Source: Nymphaea colorata
Lineage: Eukaryota > Streptophyta > Magnoliopsida > Nymphaeales > Nymphaeaceae
DNA length: 64,000 bases
NCBI RefSeq assembly: GCF_008831285.2
Contig: NC_045146.1
Location: 15,989,149 to 16,053,148 of the forward strand
Direction of reading: 5' to 3'
The notes under the pieces were generated by a model, which was not told the DNA's origin, made no database searches, and saw only the letters and a program-made list of their open reading frames with translations. Each line of letters begins with the position of its first letter. The first letter of the stretch is position 1. Positions 11,516-24,078 of this stretch are shown here, in pieces. Position numbers and translations under genes: made by a program.

Positions 11516-13230
11516 AAACGATTGCTATTTTTAAGTCTCTTCGGTGACATCCGGTAAAATTAGAATGATGCAAGGATGCGAGTGCTATTGTTTTAAACTG
11601 AAACATGTAGAAAGACACAAACTTTGTTTATAAACTAATTATAAAATTGTGCCTACGAATCTGGATTGATGAAAGCTTATGCAGGAGCTTACCTTTGATT
11701 GCCCCTTAAATTTCTTCTTCTTTTTTTTTTTTTTGGCTCTGTGATTGTCACCTGCATTGCCTATTCGATAGGAACAATCCCTGAATCATGAAAGTTTCGT
11801 ATGCATATGATATTTTATAATGCTAAGGGCGTATTAGTTACAAAAATGTAGCAGTTAGAATAACTTTTCTTTACATAAAAAACACGAATATTTGTAAGGC
11901 ATTTTTTGTTGATATCAATCATGTAGGCCACATTAATATAATCCGATTTGAATAAAAAACCATAAGATATTGGTAGTTATGAGTTCTACATAGTGTTTAA
12001 AATATGTTTTCCTTGAATCCCAACTACCAAGAACATTCGCCGCCCCCAGTGGACCAGGTTTCATTGATAGGGACCTGGATCCAATTCTATCCAGTTCCTA
12101 CTCGTTAGAGTTATAGATTTGATCTTAGATTGTGTGATAAGCGACCTTGTACTCATTGATCCAAGGGAAGGACGAGATCCAAGTAATGGTAAGAAGACCA
12201 CTGGATACATTGTGTCATTGCTAGCAAATACCACAGAAAGGAAAAATGATTTTTTTGGAAACAAAAGAAAAAAAATGCCATTTTTGAAGACTAGAAAATT
12301 CGAAGGCCTAGATGTTTAATTGCCGCGACTAGACATGTTATACATGTATGCAAGATTGTATGAAATTTGAAAAATCAAGAGCCATTAAATATCATAATTA
12401 GTTGTCCCTGAAACAAAATCTAAATTCACACATAAAAATTCAAAGTTGTCGTTATCAAATCGGTCATTTACATTATATTTAAATTATTATTGTGCTCTAG
12501 CTAAATCAACTTAGTATATTGAGATTCAAACTCTCATTTGAGGACTTTGTCAATTTTTCTATATTGCTAAATCTAATTTTGATCAAATCTTCAAAAGTAG
12601 AATTTCAACTTACAACCACACAGTTCATGCCGATTTCGAGCAAAAACAACACCTCACCTCGCTCTTCTACCCCGCAAGCTTAGGGCTGCTTGAGGACCTA
12701 GGTGGTGTGAATGGTACACCATTCAGCTCGAGGGTCACGCCGCCACCACTTACGAATGGACATTGGGATGTAAAAAGGAGGATCATCTAAATTGTTGTAT
12801 CTTATGATAATAAGCTTTGCAAAACATATTTTTATTACGTGAATGCATCTTATATCCAGAAGAAAAGACAATATCTATGCATGGACGTGAACCGAGTGGT
12901 CGAAAGAATAGCCTTTGCGTGAGTGAATTCTATTTCTGTTAATGCTTTCGAAACGAAGCTTTGAGCTTTCTTGGCCTACAAAATCCTGCATTTTTTGTCG
13001 AAAGAACATGATGTGGCTAAACCGCTGCACCAAGAAATTGAAAAAGACGAGGGCGGTTTTCAGAATTACGAGCCAAAAACTGGGCCTCCATGGAAATTAG
13101 AAAGCTTCTCCTACTCCTCAGGCCAATGCCGACGATCAACAACAACAGCAGCAGCAGCCTGAGCACCAGGTAAGATCGGGTTGACGCTCTCGGCAGCTCA
13201 CGCTACGCACGTGTATAGCCTACCACGCCT

Positions 13231-13231
<1 letters not shown>

Positions 13232-13283
<52 letters not shown>
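13232..13283. repeat. (AG)n microsatellite, about 26 units
   Basis: Uninterrupted AG dinucleotides. Confidence 0.95.
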
Positions 13284-13285
<2 letters not shown>

Positions 13286-15853
13286 TGGAGGTTAGCTGGA
13301 AGCACGCGATCCCTCGAGTCTTTTGACAGTGTGAGAGGAAGAAGAAGAAGAAGGAGGAGCAGAAGAGATGGAGAGAGGGTCTGGTTTGGTTTAGAATCAC
13401 GGGGATCAAGCCAAGCGCTCTCTCTTCTCTCTCTCTCTCTCACGAGCGCACCCTTTTCTTCCTTTGCTTTTTCCGTCTTTAATTGCGCTGCTTAAGGAGC
13501 AGGCGAGATTAGAAAGCTAAAAAGGAGGAGGCAACGAAAATTTTACCTGCGGGGTTTAACCGCCGTATTCAAGCGAATTTATTCTTCTCTCGCTGTCAAA
13601 AACCAAAAGAAAGAAAATGGGAAAACTTTTCTGCCTGCGTCGAGGGTGCCCGCATTCACCCCCCCTTCGTTTGGCTGGCGGTGGGTCCATGAGAATTTTA
13701 ATGACTAAACTACCCCCTTCCTCTTCCCTTTGCCTGTGGTCCTTCCCTTAGTTCATCCCAAAACGTTTGGTAAAAATAATCTTATGTTTTTGTCCACCAT
13801 GCTCTAAGAATATAATGCATATATTTATCAAGTAATAGTAATAAGGTTAACAATGATAATTAATTACGTTATCTTTAGATTAGTTTTATGGCTAATATGG
13901 CGCATGAAATTTTGTAAAATTGGTAGCAAGTCATCTTCATCGCAACAAGACTCGCATGCACATATAATGTCACCTGGTGATGGGCAATGTTGCTAGCATA
14001 TGAATACGATCTTCATGATCAATAAAATTCAAATCCCTTGTCTAGTGAAATTTTGTGTTTAAATCATCAGATGTTTGCACTTTCTTATAACAACCGATGA
14101 TTCTCACAATACCATGTAATTTTCGCATACTTGGCGGATTCCGGCGGTCTTAATGTTTGTTTTCTAGAAAAACAGGCGAGCATTCAGTGAGATTTAAACA
14201 CATACTTAACATCATCCTTGGCATAATCCCAGCTTATGAAAAGTAGTGGAAGGAAAAGAACAAAAGGTTTGGTCGCCAGCTGAACCGGAGAAGGAGGGGA
14301 GCACGGTCAACTGGAATCCAAATGGTGCGGCACATCGCCGGAAAGGAGAAGGAGCGGTGGAAAAGAAAAGAGGAAGAGAGCGGAAATGCCAATTAAGGGC
14401 CGACACCTTCAACAGTGGACGGCCGTAGAAGGCTTTTAATCCGGGCCGTTAAAGTTTGGCAGTCGCCGGATCCAAAGTTCTGGTCTTCTCCTGGGGACTT
14501 CCGCACTGTACTTACCTGCAGACAACCTTTTTTTTTTCTCTCTCTCTCTCTCTCTCTTCTCCCTCGGTATCAGACCCTACGGCTACGATCCCATGAACGC
14601 ACTCCTGACTCCTATTACCCTTTTAAATTTACAGACGTGTCCTCTTTCTCTTGGGAAGTTTTAACTGATCAGATTTTCATGGTGTATCATCCACTTGGTT
14701 ATATGACTCTGAGATTTAGATGGAATTTTAATAAGGATTGAAAATTCAACAGTTCTTTTTTTCTGAGATTATTTTTTGAAAGTTGCAGAAGTTTAGTTCA
14801 GTTGTGCGTCTAGAAGAGCCAAATCCCGGGCTTTGTTAGTCTCAATCGTGTCCATAATAATAAGTTTATGAAATCGTATAAAAACCACGTGTTGCATAAT
14901 GAGGAAAACCAGTTCATGAATTTGGGTGAATAAAGTATGAAAGGAACTGGATTTGTATGTATAATGGGAGCTTGTTTTTGGGTAGTAGGGGAGAGCATCG
15001 CCTAGTAGAGAGGTGAAGCTACCATCCAACTTTTTATTCTTCAAAGTATAGAGCATGCTTTCCATGTTTACCTCTGGTGTGTTTTAATCTGCATCTTGGT
15101 CGTCTTTTTTACAATACAAGAGGTTTGAAACTTGAAATTGATACTGGTTGCCTATCAGCTCTAGCCTCAAACCATTGGGCTAATCCCCTCGACACTAAAG
15201 TGAACTTGTTTGAATGAGTTGAAATACTAAGAACATGACTTGCATAGGCGTGGGTGCATGCTTCATGCAACCATGGGTAGAAACAAGGCGTTTGTGATCC
15301 AGTTTTATGTGATTTATGTGTGTTTGGATGACACTCACAATACTTTTTCTTTATAAAAACTAGATTTTATAAAAAAATGTTTCTTAGCCGGTTTCTAAAA
15401 CCTAGTTTGTGTGGGGTTGGGCGATAAGACTAAAACGACATGTTTATGTAAAAAACTTGAGGGGCCAAGTTATGGACACCCTTTGTCAAATTTGGCTTTC
15501 TTAGAAGAAATGACAACTTAAAAGCAACAATGGAACAATTTGTGGTTTTGGAGCTGAAGGAGCTTCGGAAACCAGTTAAGCTAAGGTGATTTAATGTAAA
15601 GACTTGAGAAGAGGTAAATACTTAAATACCCAAGTATGCTTTTGGAAACGTGGCTTCCTCTATATCAAGATAAGTGCAGTTTTTTCTCATTCTTTTGGCG
15701 CTTGTGTTGCAGGGTAAAAGTGATCTGCAACTTGGGTATATGACAATATTCATGCAGCTCTTAGGTTGTTGGATACTTTTCTAAAGGTTTAGAGTTTTTC
15801 TTTACTCGAATAGATGCATGTTCTTTAAGAAGGAAAGTCTCATGTTATTTTAT

Positions 15854-15856
<3 letters not shown>

Positions 15857-15937
<81 letters not shown>
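15857..15937. repeat. Compound (CT)n(AT)n microsatellite
   Basis: About 11 CT units pass directly into about 29 AT units. Likely hypervariable and prone to assembly error. Confidence 0.95.
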
Positions 15938-15940
<3 letters not shown>

Positions 15941-16707
15941 GGTCTATGAGAAAAGGATGAGAGTTTTGGCCTTCTTGTTAGGCGGTAAGATGAAATACTC
16001 ATTCTGCTCATCCAAATACATAAATACATACGAACCCACAATTGAATTGAAGGATCTTAATATGAAGATGATCACTTAATTTAGTTACAAATAAATAATC
16101 TAGTGAAATCTACTCGAGCTTGGCACAAACTTTCTTTGAACTTGGCAAAGAGCAAAGTTCTGATGTCAGTTCTCTTCCTAGTGTATTCATCCTTAGTTTA
16201 TGAGCATTTGAGATATTCTTTCTTACCTTATAGGAGTAGTGTCGAGCATTTCCAATCAATTTCTTGAATTTATACTTGTCCATCAAATTTGTTTCCTTCC
16301 AATAAAATGAAATAATTGCTGTTAAAAACAGAAACAGAAAGGAAAATAAGAGAGCTAAGGAAGTAGCTTAAAAGCAAGGCATCAACCTATCTAAATTATT
16401 GAAGGTTAAGGAGAACAACAAAAGGCAGAAATGAATGAAGTCGGAAATCAATCTCAAAAACCTTCTTGTCCGTTCCTTGCAATTTTTCGAAAGCGCAGGC
16501 AGATACTGCTCAAGCTCCATAGTATGCACTTGCCCTCACAAGCGCATAAACTGAGGGTGATCTAGACAATTCATGTTCTTGGACAGAGAGAGAGAGAGAG
16601 AGAGAGGAAGGGTTATTTCAGGGGGTCTGTATGTGCTTAACGAGTCTAAGTGTCTCTGTCTCTCTCTGTTGGTGTGTGAGCTCGCACGTGCCAGAGGATG
16701 GGGGGTC

Positions 16708-16753
16708 TTTATAGGGACAGTCTAGAAGCATTTATAGGGACTGTGTGGAAGCA
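16708..16753 (+). repeat. 23-bp tandem duplication upstream of Dof
   Basis: TTTATAGGGACAGTCTAGAAGCA is followed immediately by a near-identical TTTATAGGGACTGTGTGGAAGCA copy. It lies about 0.6 kb before the Dof ATG, possibly in its promoter or leader. Confidence 0.8.
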
Positions 16754-17040
16754 TTGAGAGGAGCGCACTAGTAGTACAGGAGCAGCGGCAGCAACAGCAG
16801 ACCGGAGGCTCTGCCTGGTGGCTCTGTGTGTGTGTGCTGCCGCTCTGATCGGCAACACACAACAGCAGACACAGCAGCCACAGCAGCAGAAGCGGCAGCC
16901 TGCACTGCCCCCACACACAAGATTCTGACCACCGTGTCTTCTGTCATCCTCTCACCCATGAAAGCATCATCCATCACATCCACTCCTTCGTTTACCTCCT
17001 TTCCTTTCTTGTAGCCTGTGACTTCTCTCTCTTCTCTCTC

Positions 17041-17230
17041 TTTCTTATCTCCCCCATAAAGGAACGCCTTAGTTCGTCAATTGGGTATCACTAAAAAAAG
17101 TCTCAAATCGTCTCCAGATTGAGAAATCTGGTCGACCTCTCTCTCTTATCTCCCCGTAAAGGAACGCCTTAGTAGTTCTTCAATTGGGTATCACTGAAAA
17201 GTCTCAAATCGTCTCCTGATTGAGATCAGG
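17041..17230 (+). repeat. Duplicated ~100-bp block with hairpins in the Dof leader region
   Basis: CTTATCTCCCC...TAAAGGAACGCCTTAGT...TCAATTGGGTATCACT...GTCTCAAATCGTCTCC appears twice at an offset of about 101 bases. Each copy ends in a small hairpin: CCAGATT-GAGA-AATCTGG (17114-17131) and CCTGAT-TGAG-ATCAGG (17215-17230). The differing stem bases change as a pair (A:T to T:A), so pairing is kept. Each copy also has AAAG cores, the Dof target, in TAAAGG and GAAAAG/AAAAAG contexts. Whether it is transcribed is unknown. Confidence 0.75.
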
Positions 17231-17313
17231 ACTGGGTTTTGATTTCAATGATGAAGAAAGTCATGTGCTCTAGCAACACCGTCTCTTGTGCTTTTTAGGA
17301 GGAGGAAGAAGAC

Positions 17314-18312
17314 ATGCAAGAAGGTGGCGTAGCCATGGTGAAGCAGCAGGCGGGGGAGAAGAAGGTTGGGCCGCTGCGGCCGCCGGAGGAGGCCCTGCGA
17401 TGCCCACGCTGCGACTCTCTGAACACCAAGTTCTGCTACTACAACAATTACAGCCTCGCCCAGCCCAGGCACTTCTGCAAGACCTGCAGGCGCTACTGGA
17501 CCAAAGGCGGCGCTCTCAGGAACGTCCCCATAGGAGGAGGCTGCCGAAAGAACAAGAGGAGCGGCAACAAGGTCTCTTCCTCCTCCTCCCAGAGAAGCCT
17601 CAGCGAGGACGACGGAAAGAAGTATCATGGTGCTGCTGGTGGTGGCGGTGGCATCACCTCCCCTATAACGTCAATGATAACGCCGACAGACCTAGTCTCA
17701 AGCAGCACTCTTAAGCTGCTCCATTGTCTACCATCTTCTCCTTCTGCTTCCTTGGATTTTCATGTCGGTGGGTCGCCTTTCTCTAGGCTTCAACCGGCTG
17801 CTACGAACCACTTTTTCTCTTTTTCTGCCTCTTCCAGCGCAGCTGCTACTGTCAATTCTTCTGGTTATGGCTACCCTCTATCTGGTGCAGTAAGAAATGG
17901 CGAGGGTATTGGGCTATGTGGGTATTCTAGCAGTGGATTTGGTGAGACGAGCAGTCAACAGAATACTCATAGTAGCATGGCAGCTTCCATTGAGTCATTG
18001 AGCACAATCAATGCAGATCTCCATTGGAAGCTGCAGCAGCAGAGGCTGGCCATGCTTCTGGGAGGGGGAGACTACAAGGGGATAAGTACGGATATGGGTG
18101 TTTCAGGGGTTGATTCCCATCAAGGGTTTGATCAACAACAAGCACAAATCTGCCTTCAAATGCCCAACAGCATAAAAGCTGATGGAGTTTGCAGTTTCAG
18201 CAGCAACAGGAGAGGCAATGCTCAGGACTTTTGTCAACCAAGGGAGGCAACAAACGAATGGGTTTTTGAGAATTCATGGTCTGATTTGCACCATTACAGT
18301 TCATTGCCTTAG
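17314..18312 (+). CDS. Dof-type zinc finger transcription factor
   Basis: Frame of 332 residues. The Dof domain lies at about residues 28-82: [34 protein letters not shown] and [15 protein letters not shown], with zinc ligands C30, C33, C55 and C58 (CX2CX21CX2C). Family knowledge: plant-only nuclear regulators that bind AAAG cores. The C-terminal 250 residues are Ser/Gly/Gln-rich, consistent with a regulatory region, and end EWVFENSW...HYSSLP. An in-frame TAG at 17296-17298 precedes the ATG, but it sits inside CTTTTTAG|GAGG, a plausible splice acceptor. A short 5' coding exon, common in Dof genes, is therefore possible; I found none. A second in-frame Met is residue 8. Orthology to a given Dof cannot be fixed. 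AATAAA at 18693-18698 suits the 3' end. Confidence 0.93.
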   Translation: MQEGGVAMVKQQAGEKKVGPLRPPEEALRCPRCDSLNTKFCYYNNYSLAQPRHFCKTCRRYWTKGGALRNVPIGGGCRKNKRSGNKVSSSSSQRSLSEDDGKKYHGAAGGGGGITSPITSMITPTDLVSSSTLKLLHCLPSSPSASLDFHVGGSPFSRLQPAATNHFFSFSASSSAAATVNSSGYGYPLSGAVRNGEGIGLCGYSSSGFGETSSQQNTHSSMAASIESLSTINADLHWKLQQQRLAMLLGGGDYKGISTDMGVSGVDSHQGFDQQQAQICLQMPNSIKADGVCSFSSNRRGNAQDFCQPREATNEWVFENSWSDLHHYSSLP

Positions 18313-18720
18313 AAGTTAGAAAGGAATGCAACCAAATGGTACTGAAACATGAGCCAGAGAAGCAAATGAAGAAGAAAGAAAGCAGAAAAGTATGACAGTT
18401 CGTGGGAAAGGAAAAGAAGGTGGAAGTAGGAATTTCTCAATGCGTACGCATGTTACCTTGTCTGCTTTTGCCCTACTCTTCTAAATTCCTTTTGTTTTCT
18501 TCTATCTCGTTCTCTTGTTATTTTTTCTTTTTTTCTCCTTTGTGTCGGTTGTAGGATGAAAGGTTCAATGGGGAGTATGGATAGCATCATAGCAATCATA
18601 TTCTTAAAGATGCCTTTATTTTCTTCCTGTTGCTAGGCGATTATATACGCTTTTTCTTTTTTCCTCTTATATGTATTGTTGTGGATAATATCAATAAAGA
18701 AGAAATTTGTTTTACATGAT
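18313..18720 (+). other. Likely 3' UTR of the Dof gene
   Basis: T-rich sequence after the Dof stop ending near an AATAAA hexamer at 18693-18698. No coding content. Confidence 0.5.
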
Positions 18721-18754
18721 AAGAATTATTCATCAACTGTTTATTCGTATGCTC

Positions 18755-18757
<3 letters not shown>

Positions 18758-18790
<33 letters not shown>
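18758..18790. repeat. (GA)n microsatellite
   Basis: Uninterrupted GA units. Further CT/GA tracts follow at about 18900-18918, 19010-19020 and 19104-19122. Confidence 0.95.
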
Positions 18791-18793
<3 letters not shown>

Positions 18794-19571
18794 CTTTTGA
18801 GACTGCAGGAATTGTTGCATTAGACTGTTACATTGAATGGATTTTAATGGAAGCTCTTTGATTTGTTCTATGTTCAGTCAGTCGATACACGGCGCAGACT
18901 CTCTCTCTCTCTCTCTCTTCTCTGTGAAGTCTCAGTGATGTATCTTCCTGCAGCGGCTGATTTTTCAATTTTTTTTTAATATAAGACAGGCTAACGGACA
19001 CAGGTTACTTCTCTCTCTCTTGGACTTTCCGTAATTATTGTTTGCAGCTCTGTATGAGTTGGAGCTTTCTGAGATCTGGGTTCCCATATGCATTGAATAC
19101 GAACGAGAGAGAGAGAGAGAGAGATTTTGCACATTTGGCATCTTTCATCTCTCTGACTGACTAAGTGCTTCTTCCTTCGACGGGCCAACATTTTTTTTTT
19201 TTTACTTCTTATCCTTTCGTCGTTCCCTTTCTTCTCGCTCGGTCCTCTTTTCTTCTCCGTGACATTGCTTCGCTTTGCGAGTTCCATCCTTTGGTTCCAT
19301 TATATTCTAGTTCTTACGAAGGTTAACTGGTTTGCATACGTGAACACCATTATATATATGCACTTACTTTTGTCTAAGTTTCACGAGTCTTCTGTTGGAA
19401 ACATTTTCTGAGCAGTTTCCCACCACCCGGAAAATTTCCCCCCAGCAACCGATGATTTCACGGCAGTAGATGTTAATTGGTTCCTGAGGAATGAAGTCTC
19501 GTTTTCTAATTAATAGACCTACAGTACTGCAGCATCTGGTAACCTTTTGCATACTGTTTCATCATGTAAAA

Positions 19572-19735
19572 CACTTTTGCAGATCTGTACTTCTGCATGT
19601 GTCAAATCTTTACTCTGCAACGATGGTGAAAGTCGATATTCATTCCAAATGCATGATACTATTCGTCTTCGTCGTGGAAGAGTCGTATCAGCCGACAAGT
19701 CCAGATACGATGAGATTCAGATTGGACTGAGTTGA
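19572..19735 (+). other. Possible orphan exon, unassigned
   Basis: After an acceptor-like CTTTTGCAG, one frame reads to TGA at 19733-19735 and contains SRYSFQMHDTIRLRRGRVV and SRYDEIQIGLS. The composition looks protein-like, but I recognise no family and cannot find convincing upstream exons. It may be a relic exon or chance. Confidence 0.2.
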
Positions 19736-21625
19736 TGAATTGTAAGCAGTAAATTAAATCTGTGTGTTGCAGAAACGGAAGGGTAAGTTAACAAGCTTAG
19801 ACGAATCTGAAAATACACCATCTTCTCTCCTTAGATCTCCTTTTCGTTTATTTTTTCTTTCATTTGCAGAAGAACTGCTAAGTTTTACCTGCTGAACATG
19901 GAACTCTGGAAAAGATTGATTGAGACTAGCCCCTTGGAAGGAATGGGTCTAGTTATCTGTCATATCACAACCCACAAGTGCCCACCTCAATATACTACAT
20001 ATGACTTGGCTTATCGCTTTACCTATTCTTCTCCAACAGCAACTGTAACCTGTGGCCTTCTATTCACTAGGAGTGTGCAACTCACAGTTACCAGTGAATC
20101 AAAAGGATTTTGGAAGTGATATCTGAAGGTCAAGCCAAGCTGGCAAAGGGACACGGTAAAGGGTTCTGAAGATAGAGAACCGATCGGCCTTCTTCTGATA
20201 AACTATGCATCAAGTAATTAAATTGGCTTTCAAAAAATAGCAAGCAATCGCTTTCAGAGTGTTTGTTTAAGTAGATCATTGTAAACAAGATTCTGTAAGT
20301 AAACCATCGATCAGGGACTAATTCGTTCATCAAATCAGTCACATACAAAGCTGAAGCTTCTTCTCTTAATCTGCTATGGCTGTCTCCCTCTCTAATGCAG
20401 GCAATAGCCCATCTGGATCTGTGTTAATAGTAAAGTTGCTAGAACGATGTCCCAAGTGTTCGAACTAATGGTAGTTTCTCCTCAAAAACACAATAAGCTA
20501 GAATGCACCTATAGAGCTCATAAAGGAAGGGCCATTAAAAAAGAAAAGGGCCGAGCTGATCCCCATGGTGGCACTGCCTGGCAGCTTGATGTCCACATAG
20601 TACTCATCCATGCAAAGTCACAGTCTTTCTTCCATCTTCCATTCCTCTCTCCATTTTCTTTGCCTGTCATCTTCACATATAGAGAGAGATCCATAGTCTC
20701 TTTCATGACGCAGTCTTCCCCTGACTTTATGGAGGGAAAGCGTAGTCCTGCGCTTTTCTGTTTCTGAAGAGACCCAAATGGTCCCATTGAATAAATACAT
20801 ACATGTGCAAGACACATAAGGAGTGGGGCTTATGTTGACATCGTATTCTCATGGATTATGAACCCAAGAGGGTTGGTCTGAGAGGGTTGATTGTAATGTG
20901 TAGTTCTGTTCACATTGGCATCACTCTCAATACCCAAGTTGATTGTATGCTGCGGCCTCAACAGCTGTGCCATCGCAAGGTTGGATTTGATAGTCTCAGA
21001 TCTTATACATTAAAAGGTGCGTTTTAGTAGATTCTCAGTAACATAGATTTTAAATTCATTTTGCATGTTAAAAATAATGGATTTAAGGTTGGTTTGAGAG
21101 TCCGACATTAAATATATGGATATAAGATCCTAGGTGATCTAAGATCACCACGTATCTAACAAACACAACGTAAAAGACTAAAACCTATTTATGAATAAAC
21201 CCCTTGTAACGCGATAAAAATGATAAAAAATGTAAAAAAACAGCTTCTTATAAGGACAAAGGGTTTGCGAGAGAGAGAGAGAGAGAGTTCAGGGGCTAAT
21301 TAAGAAGTTGGTGGTAGAATGTACAATTGTAATGAAGTGTGGAAAATATCAGTGGCAAACAGAACAGAGGTAGTTAACTGTTTGAAATTTCAGAGGAATA
21401 AAACAATTACTTTGAGGGTTGGAAGCTAAATCCTTGAAAATGAAGAATGTAAATCAAAAACTACCTCGAAGAAGAAGAAGAAGCTAATGAAATCTGTATT
21501 TGGGATGTATGCATTGTTCTCCAGCATTCAGTCTCCAATCTTTCTCTTACTGCTCTTATTATTTTGATCCTGTACAATATTTCTTCCTCTCATTTCATTA
21601 GTTTCTTCTCTAATCATCTCCCGCT

Positions 21626-22144
21626 TTGAATCTCTTCGTTCGATTTCAAACCAGAGTTTGGTGGTGGATCAGAAGAACGAGGTTCGGGTACAGTAAACTG
21701 TGCGTGGCGAAGCATTTAAATCCCAGCCACCGTCCAACCTTGGATGACACAGTGGTGATGTTGATGCATCGGGTTCCATCCATGAACCTATTAACTTCGG
21801 TTGCATGCGGACTGTACCTGTTCCCAACAAACGTGAAATGGACGAAGACATGGATCATCTGCCTCGCTCCATTGACAACTCTGCCCCCTTCATTAAGTTT
21901 CCTTGTTGATTCTCTCCAACCTCCGGTACTTTTTGCTGCAGTTTTGACAAGATGTATGGCTGACCGGGAACTGTTCGGAGAGGCACCGGAGGCGAGAGTT
22001 CTGATGGTCGTCGCAAATATTGTCCGGTACATATCGTACTGGCTTCTCGTCCATATGTTATATCGTATGGATACAGGTTTGCAGAGTTTTGTTTATAAGT
22101 TAATTCAAAATCTCAAGGATGTGCCCACATCAAATATACATTGA
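21626..22144 (+). other. Unassigned 172-codon frame with antisense overlap
   Basis: The + frame runs from an ATG and has several hydrophobic stretches (about residues 78-105, and RYISYWLLVHML near 140). A 128-codon minus-strand frame (21646-22032) overlaps it fully, beginning MYRTIFATTIRTLASG. Neither matches a family I know. Local GC is higher than in the flanks. Only one strand at most is likely coding; I cannot tell which. It could be a relic of a gene or a transposon. Confidence 0.25.
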
Positions 22145-23902
22145 ATGAGATATTTTAATTTTCTTATAAATGAATGTATATTTTAGACTTCTACCCTTTA
22201 TCATACATAACTCCTTTTTATCCTTCTAAAAAATTTCATTTTTTACTTAATTATGGGTCTTTTGAACATTAATACTCCTGTAAATATAACCAGTTTCGAT
22301 ATGAGTTTTTTTTTTTTTTTTTAAAAATGTGATGTTTAATTTCCCCATTTTGGGGACTTTTTAACATTCAATGGTTCTATCTTTTGTGTTAGATAAGGGG
22401 TTTTTTTGTACTTTTGGGCACCATCACTCTCATAAAACCTGCTATCAAGCATTAGATATAGCTCATGAGCTCCACTTTGAGAACAAATGTGAACGCGGTG
22501 GGAGGGTGATGTAATGCAACTCGACAAGTGGTTCTAGTGGGCTCGGCTCCTTGGTGGAAGCATGGGTCAAGTGATCGATCTGTGGCTTAGGGTCGATGTA
22601 CGTATGGTGAATTCGTGCCGGACGTCTTCCTGACTTCGTTTTTTAATGCCATTAAACTATAGGAGTACATATCGCTTTAGGTTTCATAAATTTCAACATC
22701 TTTAGGATTTAATTTGAACCACGGTTGGCCCTACGACAGCCGTAGCGCGCCCCAATTGGTCCATCCCCATATTTATATCAAAAAATCAAGCCATATTGCC
22801 TAGAGTTCTGTTGATTTTCATAGAGACTGTTTGGTAGCATGAACAAATTTTTATTGTTTCAAAAGATTGGAACAAATTCATAAAACACTATAACATTCCA
22901 TGACTTTACCTTAGTCATTGAGAGAGTTTTGTAGAATAGTAACACAAACTGTTACTGTTGGCAAACAGTTCCACAAATGACGTAAAACCCTCAATAATCA
23001 TACCCTTATGTTTGCAAGGTTTTGGTTTGCTTAAAGGCCTGGGTGGACTTACGATACATCATTTAACTCGAGTGTTGTGCTTACCACCAAAACATCATGG
23101 TGGCCATGAGATTTGAACTTCAAATCCCTTGAATGTGAACTGTCTTGTTGCTCGGTTGTACTATACCTCTTGAGACAGGAAAACTTGATTTAGATCATAT
23201 CTTTCTTGACCTTTTGCCTAAGATTAAGCATAAGAAAAGCTTCATTTTAGGTCTCAAAAAGGCTCAAAGGATTGATAGAAACCTGTTGACAAAGGCCAAA
23301 TGATGCACTATTAAGCCTGGGCATTGGGCCGGATACCTGGCGGATACCCAATACCTGGCCCGAGCTCAGACTTAAAAAAAAGGCACCGAGCCAACTGAAT
23401 CAGTTGAAGTGGGCGATGGGTCCAACTAATCTGAAGTACCACATACAGGCAACGAGCTTGACTCTTGAGCCGATTGAATGGGCTTAAGATGTCCAGTTAG
23501 ATGAAAAACCTACTAGTTGATCGTAGTTTTGATATTTGCAACTTGCTTTAATTACATCCAAATCAAATTAAACAGAGTCGTATTATCTCGGTGCCTTGCT
23601 CAAATCTTGATCGTTGGTAATCCAATTTCAATTATAGATGTTAACGGGACTTGGTACTGAACCATTAGGGCTAAGTACTCAACCAAGTCTACCTTGCTCA
23701 TTAACCAGCTGGTACACGCCAGACTGTCTATTATGGGCCTAAATGGAGCTCACTCTTAGGCCGGCCCATTGATTAAGTAGGCTTAGCCAAACTCAGTTTT
23801 GGTAGTGGAAGAAATGTAGAAGACCAAAAGAAAAGAAGGCAGTGGGAGAAATGTACCTGAAAGATAGGTTTTTTCTTTTTTCCTTTTAATCTTTAGATTA
23901 CT

Positions 23903-24078
23903 CAGGTGAAGCCAGGGGGCCGGCAGGGGCCTTCAAAATTAAAAAAAAAAAATGTATACATGCAAATGTTTAAGCATTTTCACTTAACGTTATATAAAAA
24001 GATTTTGGAAAATTATATCTTGATCTTCTGTTAAAATTTTGAAACTATAGTTCCGTCAAAAATTCATGGCTCCACTTA
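23903..24078. mobile_element. Degenerate hAT-like MITE of the GGCGGAGCCAG family
   Basis: Ends CAGGTGAAGCCAG and ATGGCTCCACTT are imperfect inverted repeats. The interior has the shared AT-rich GTATACATGCAAAT...TTAAAATTTTGAAAC texture seen in the other copies. No target duplication recognised. Confidence 0.45.

Larger units (their letters stand above)
11525..16700. other. Gene-poor stretch with microsatellites, no recognised gene
   Basis: Mostly AT-rich. A moderately GC-rich zone at about 13.1-13.7 kb and 14.2-14.6 kb has promoter-like texture (GA/CT tracts, GGACGGCC-type words), but no coding frame with a known family follows on either strand. Open frames over the GA/CT tracts encode only Arg-Glu or Ser-Leu runs and are artefacts. 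Confidence 0.4.

Noticed and set aside
13181-13495. Open frames on both strands over the (AG)n tract
   Set aside because: They encode Arg-Glu or Ser-Leu dipeptide runs made by the microsatellite and have no independent support.
17245-17714. Long frames overlapping the Dof gene in other frames and on the minus strand
   Set aside because: They are shadows of the GC-rich Dof domain, whose own frame has the complete zinc-finger signature.
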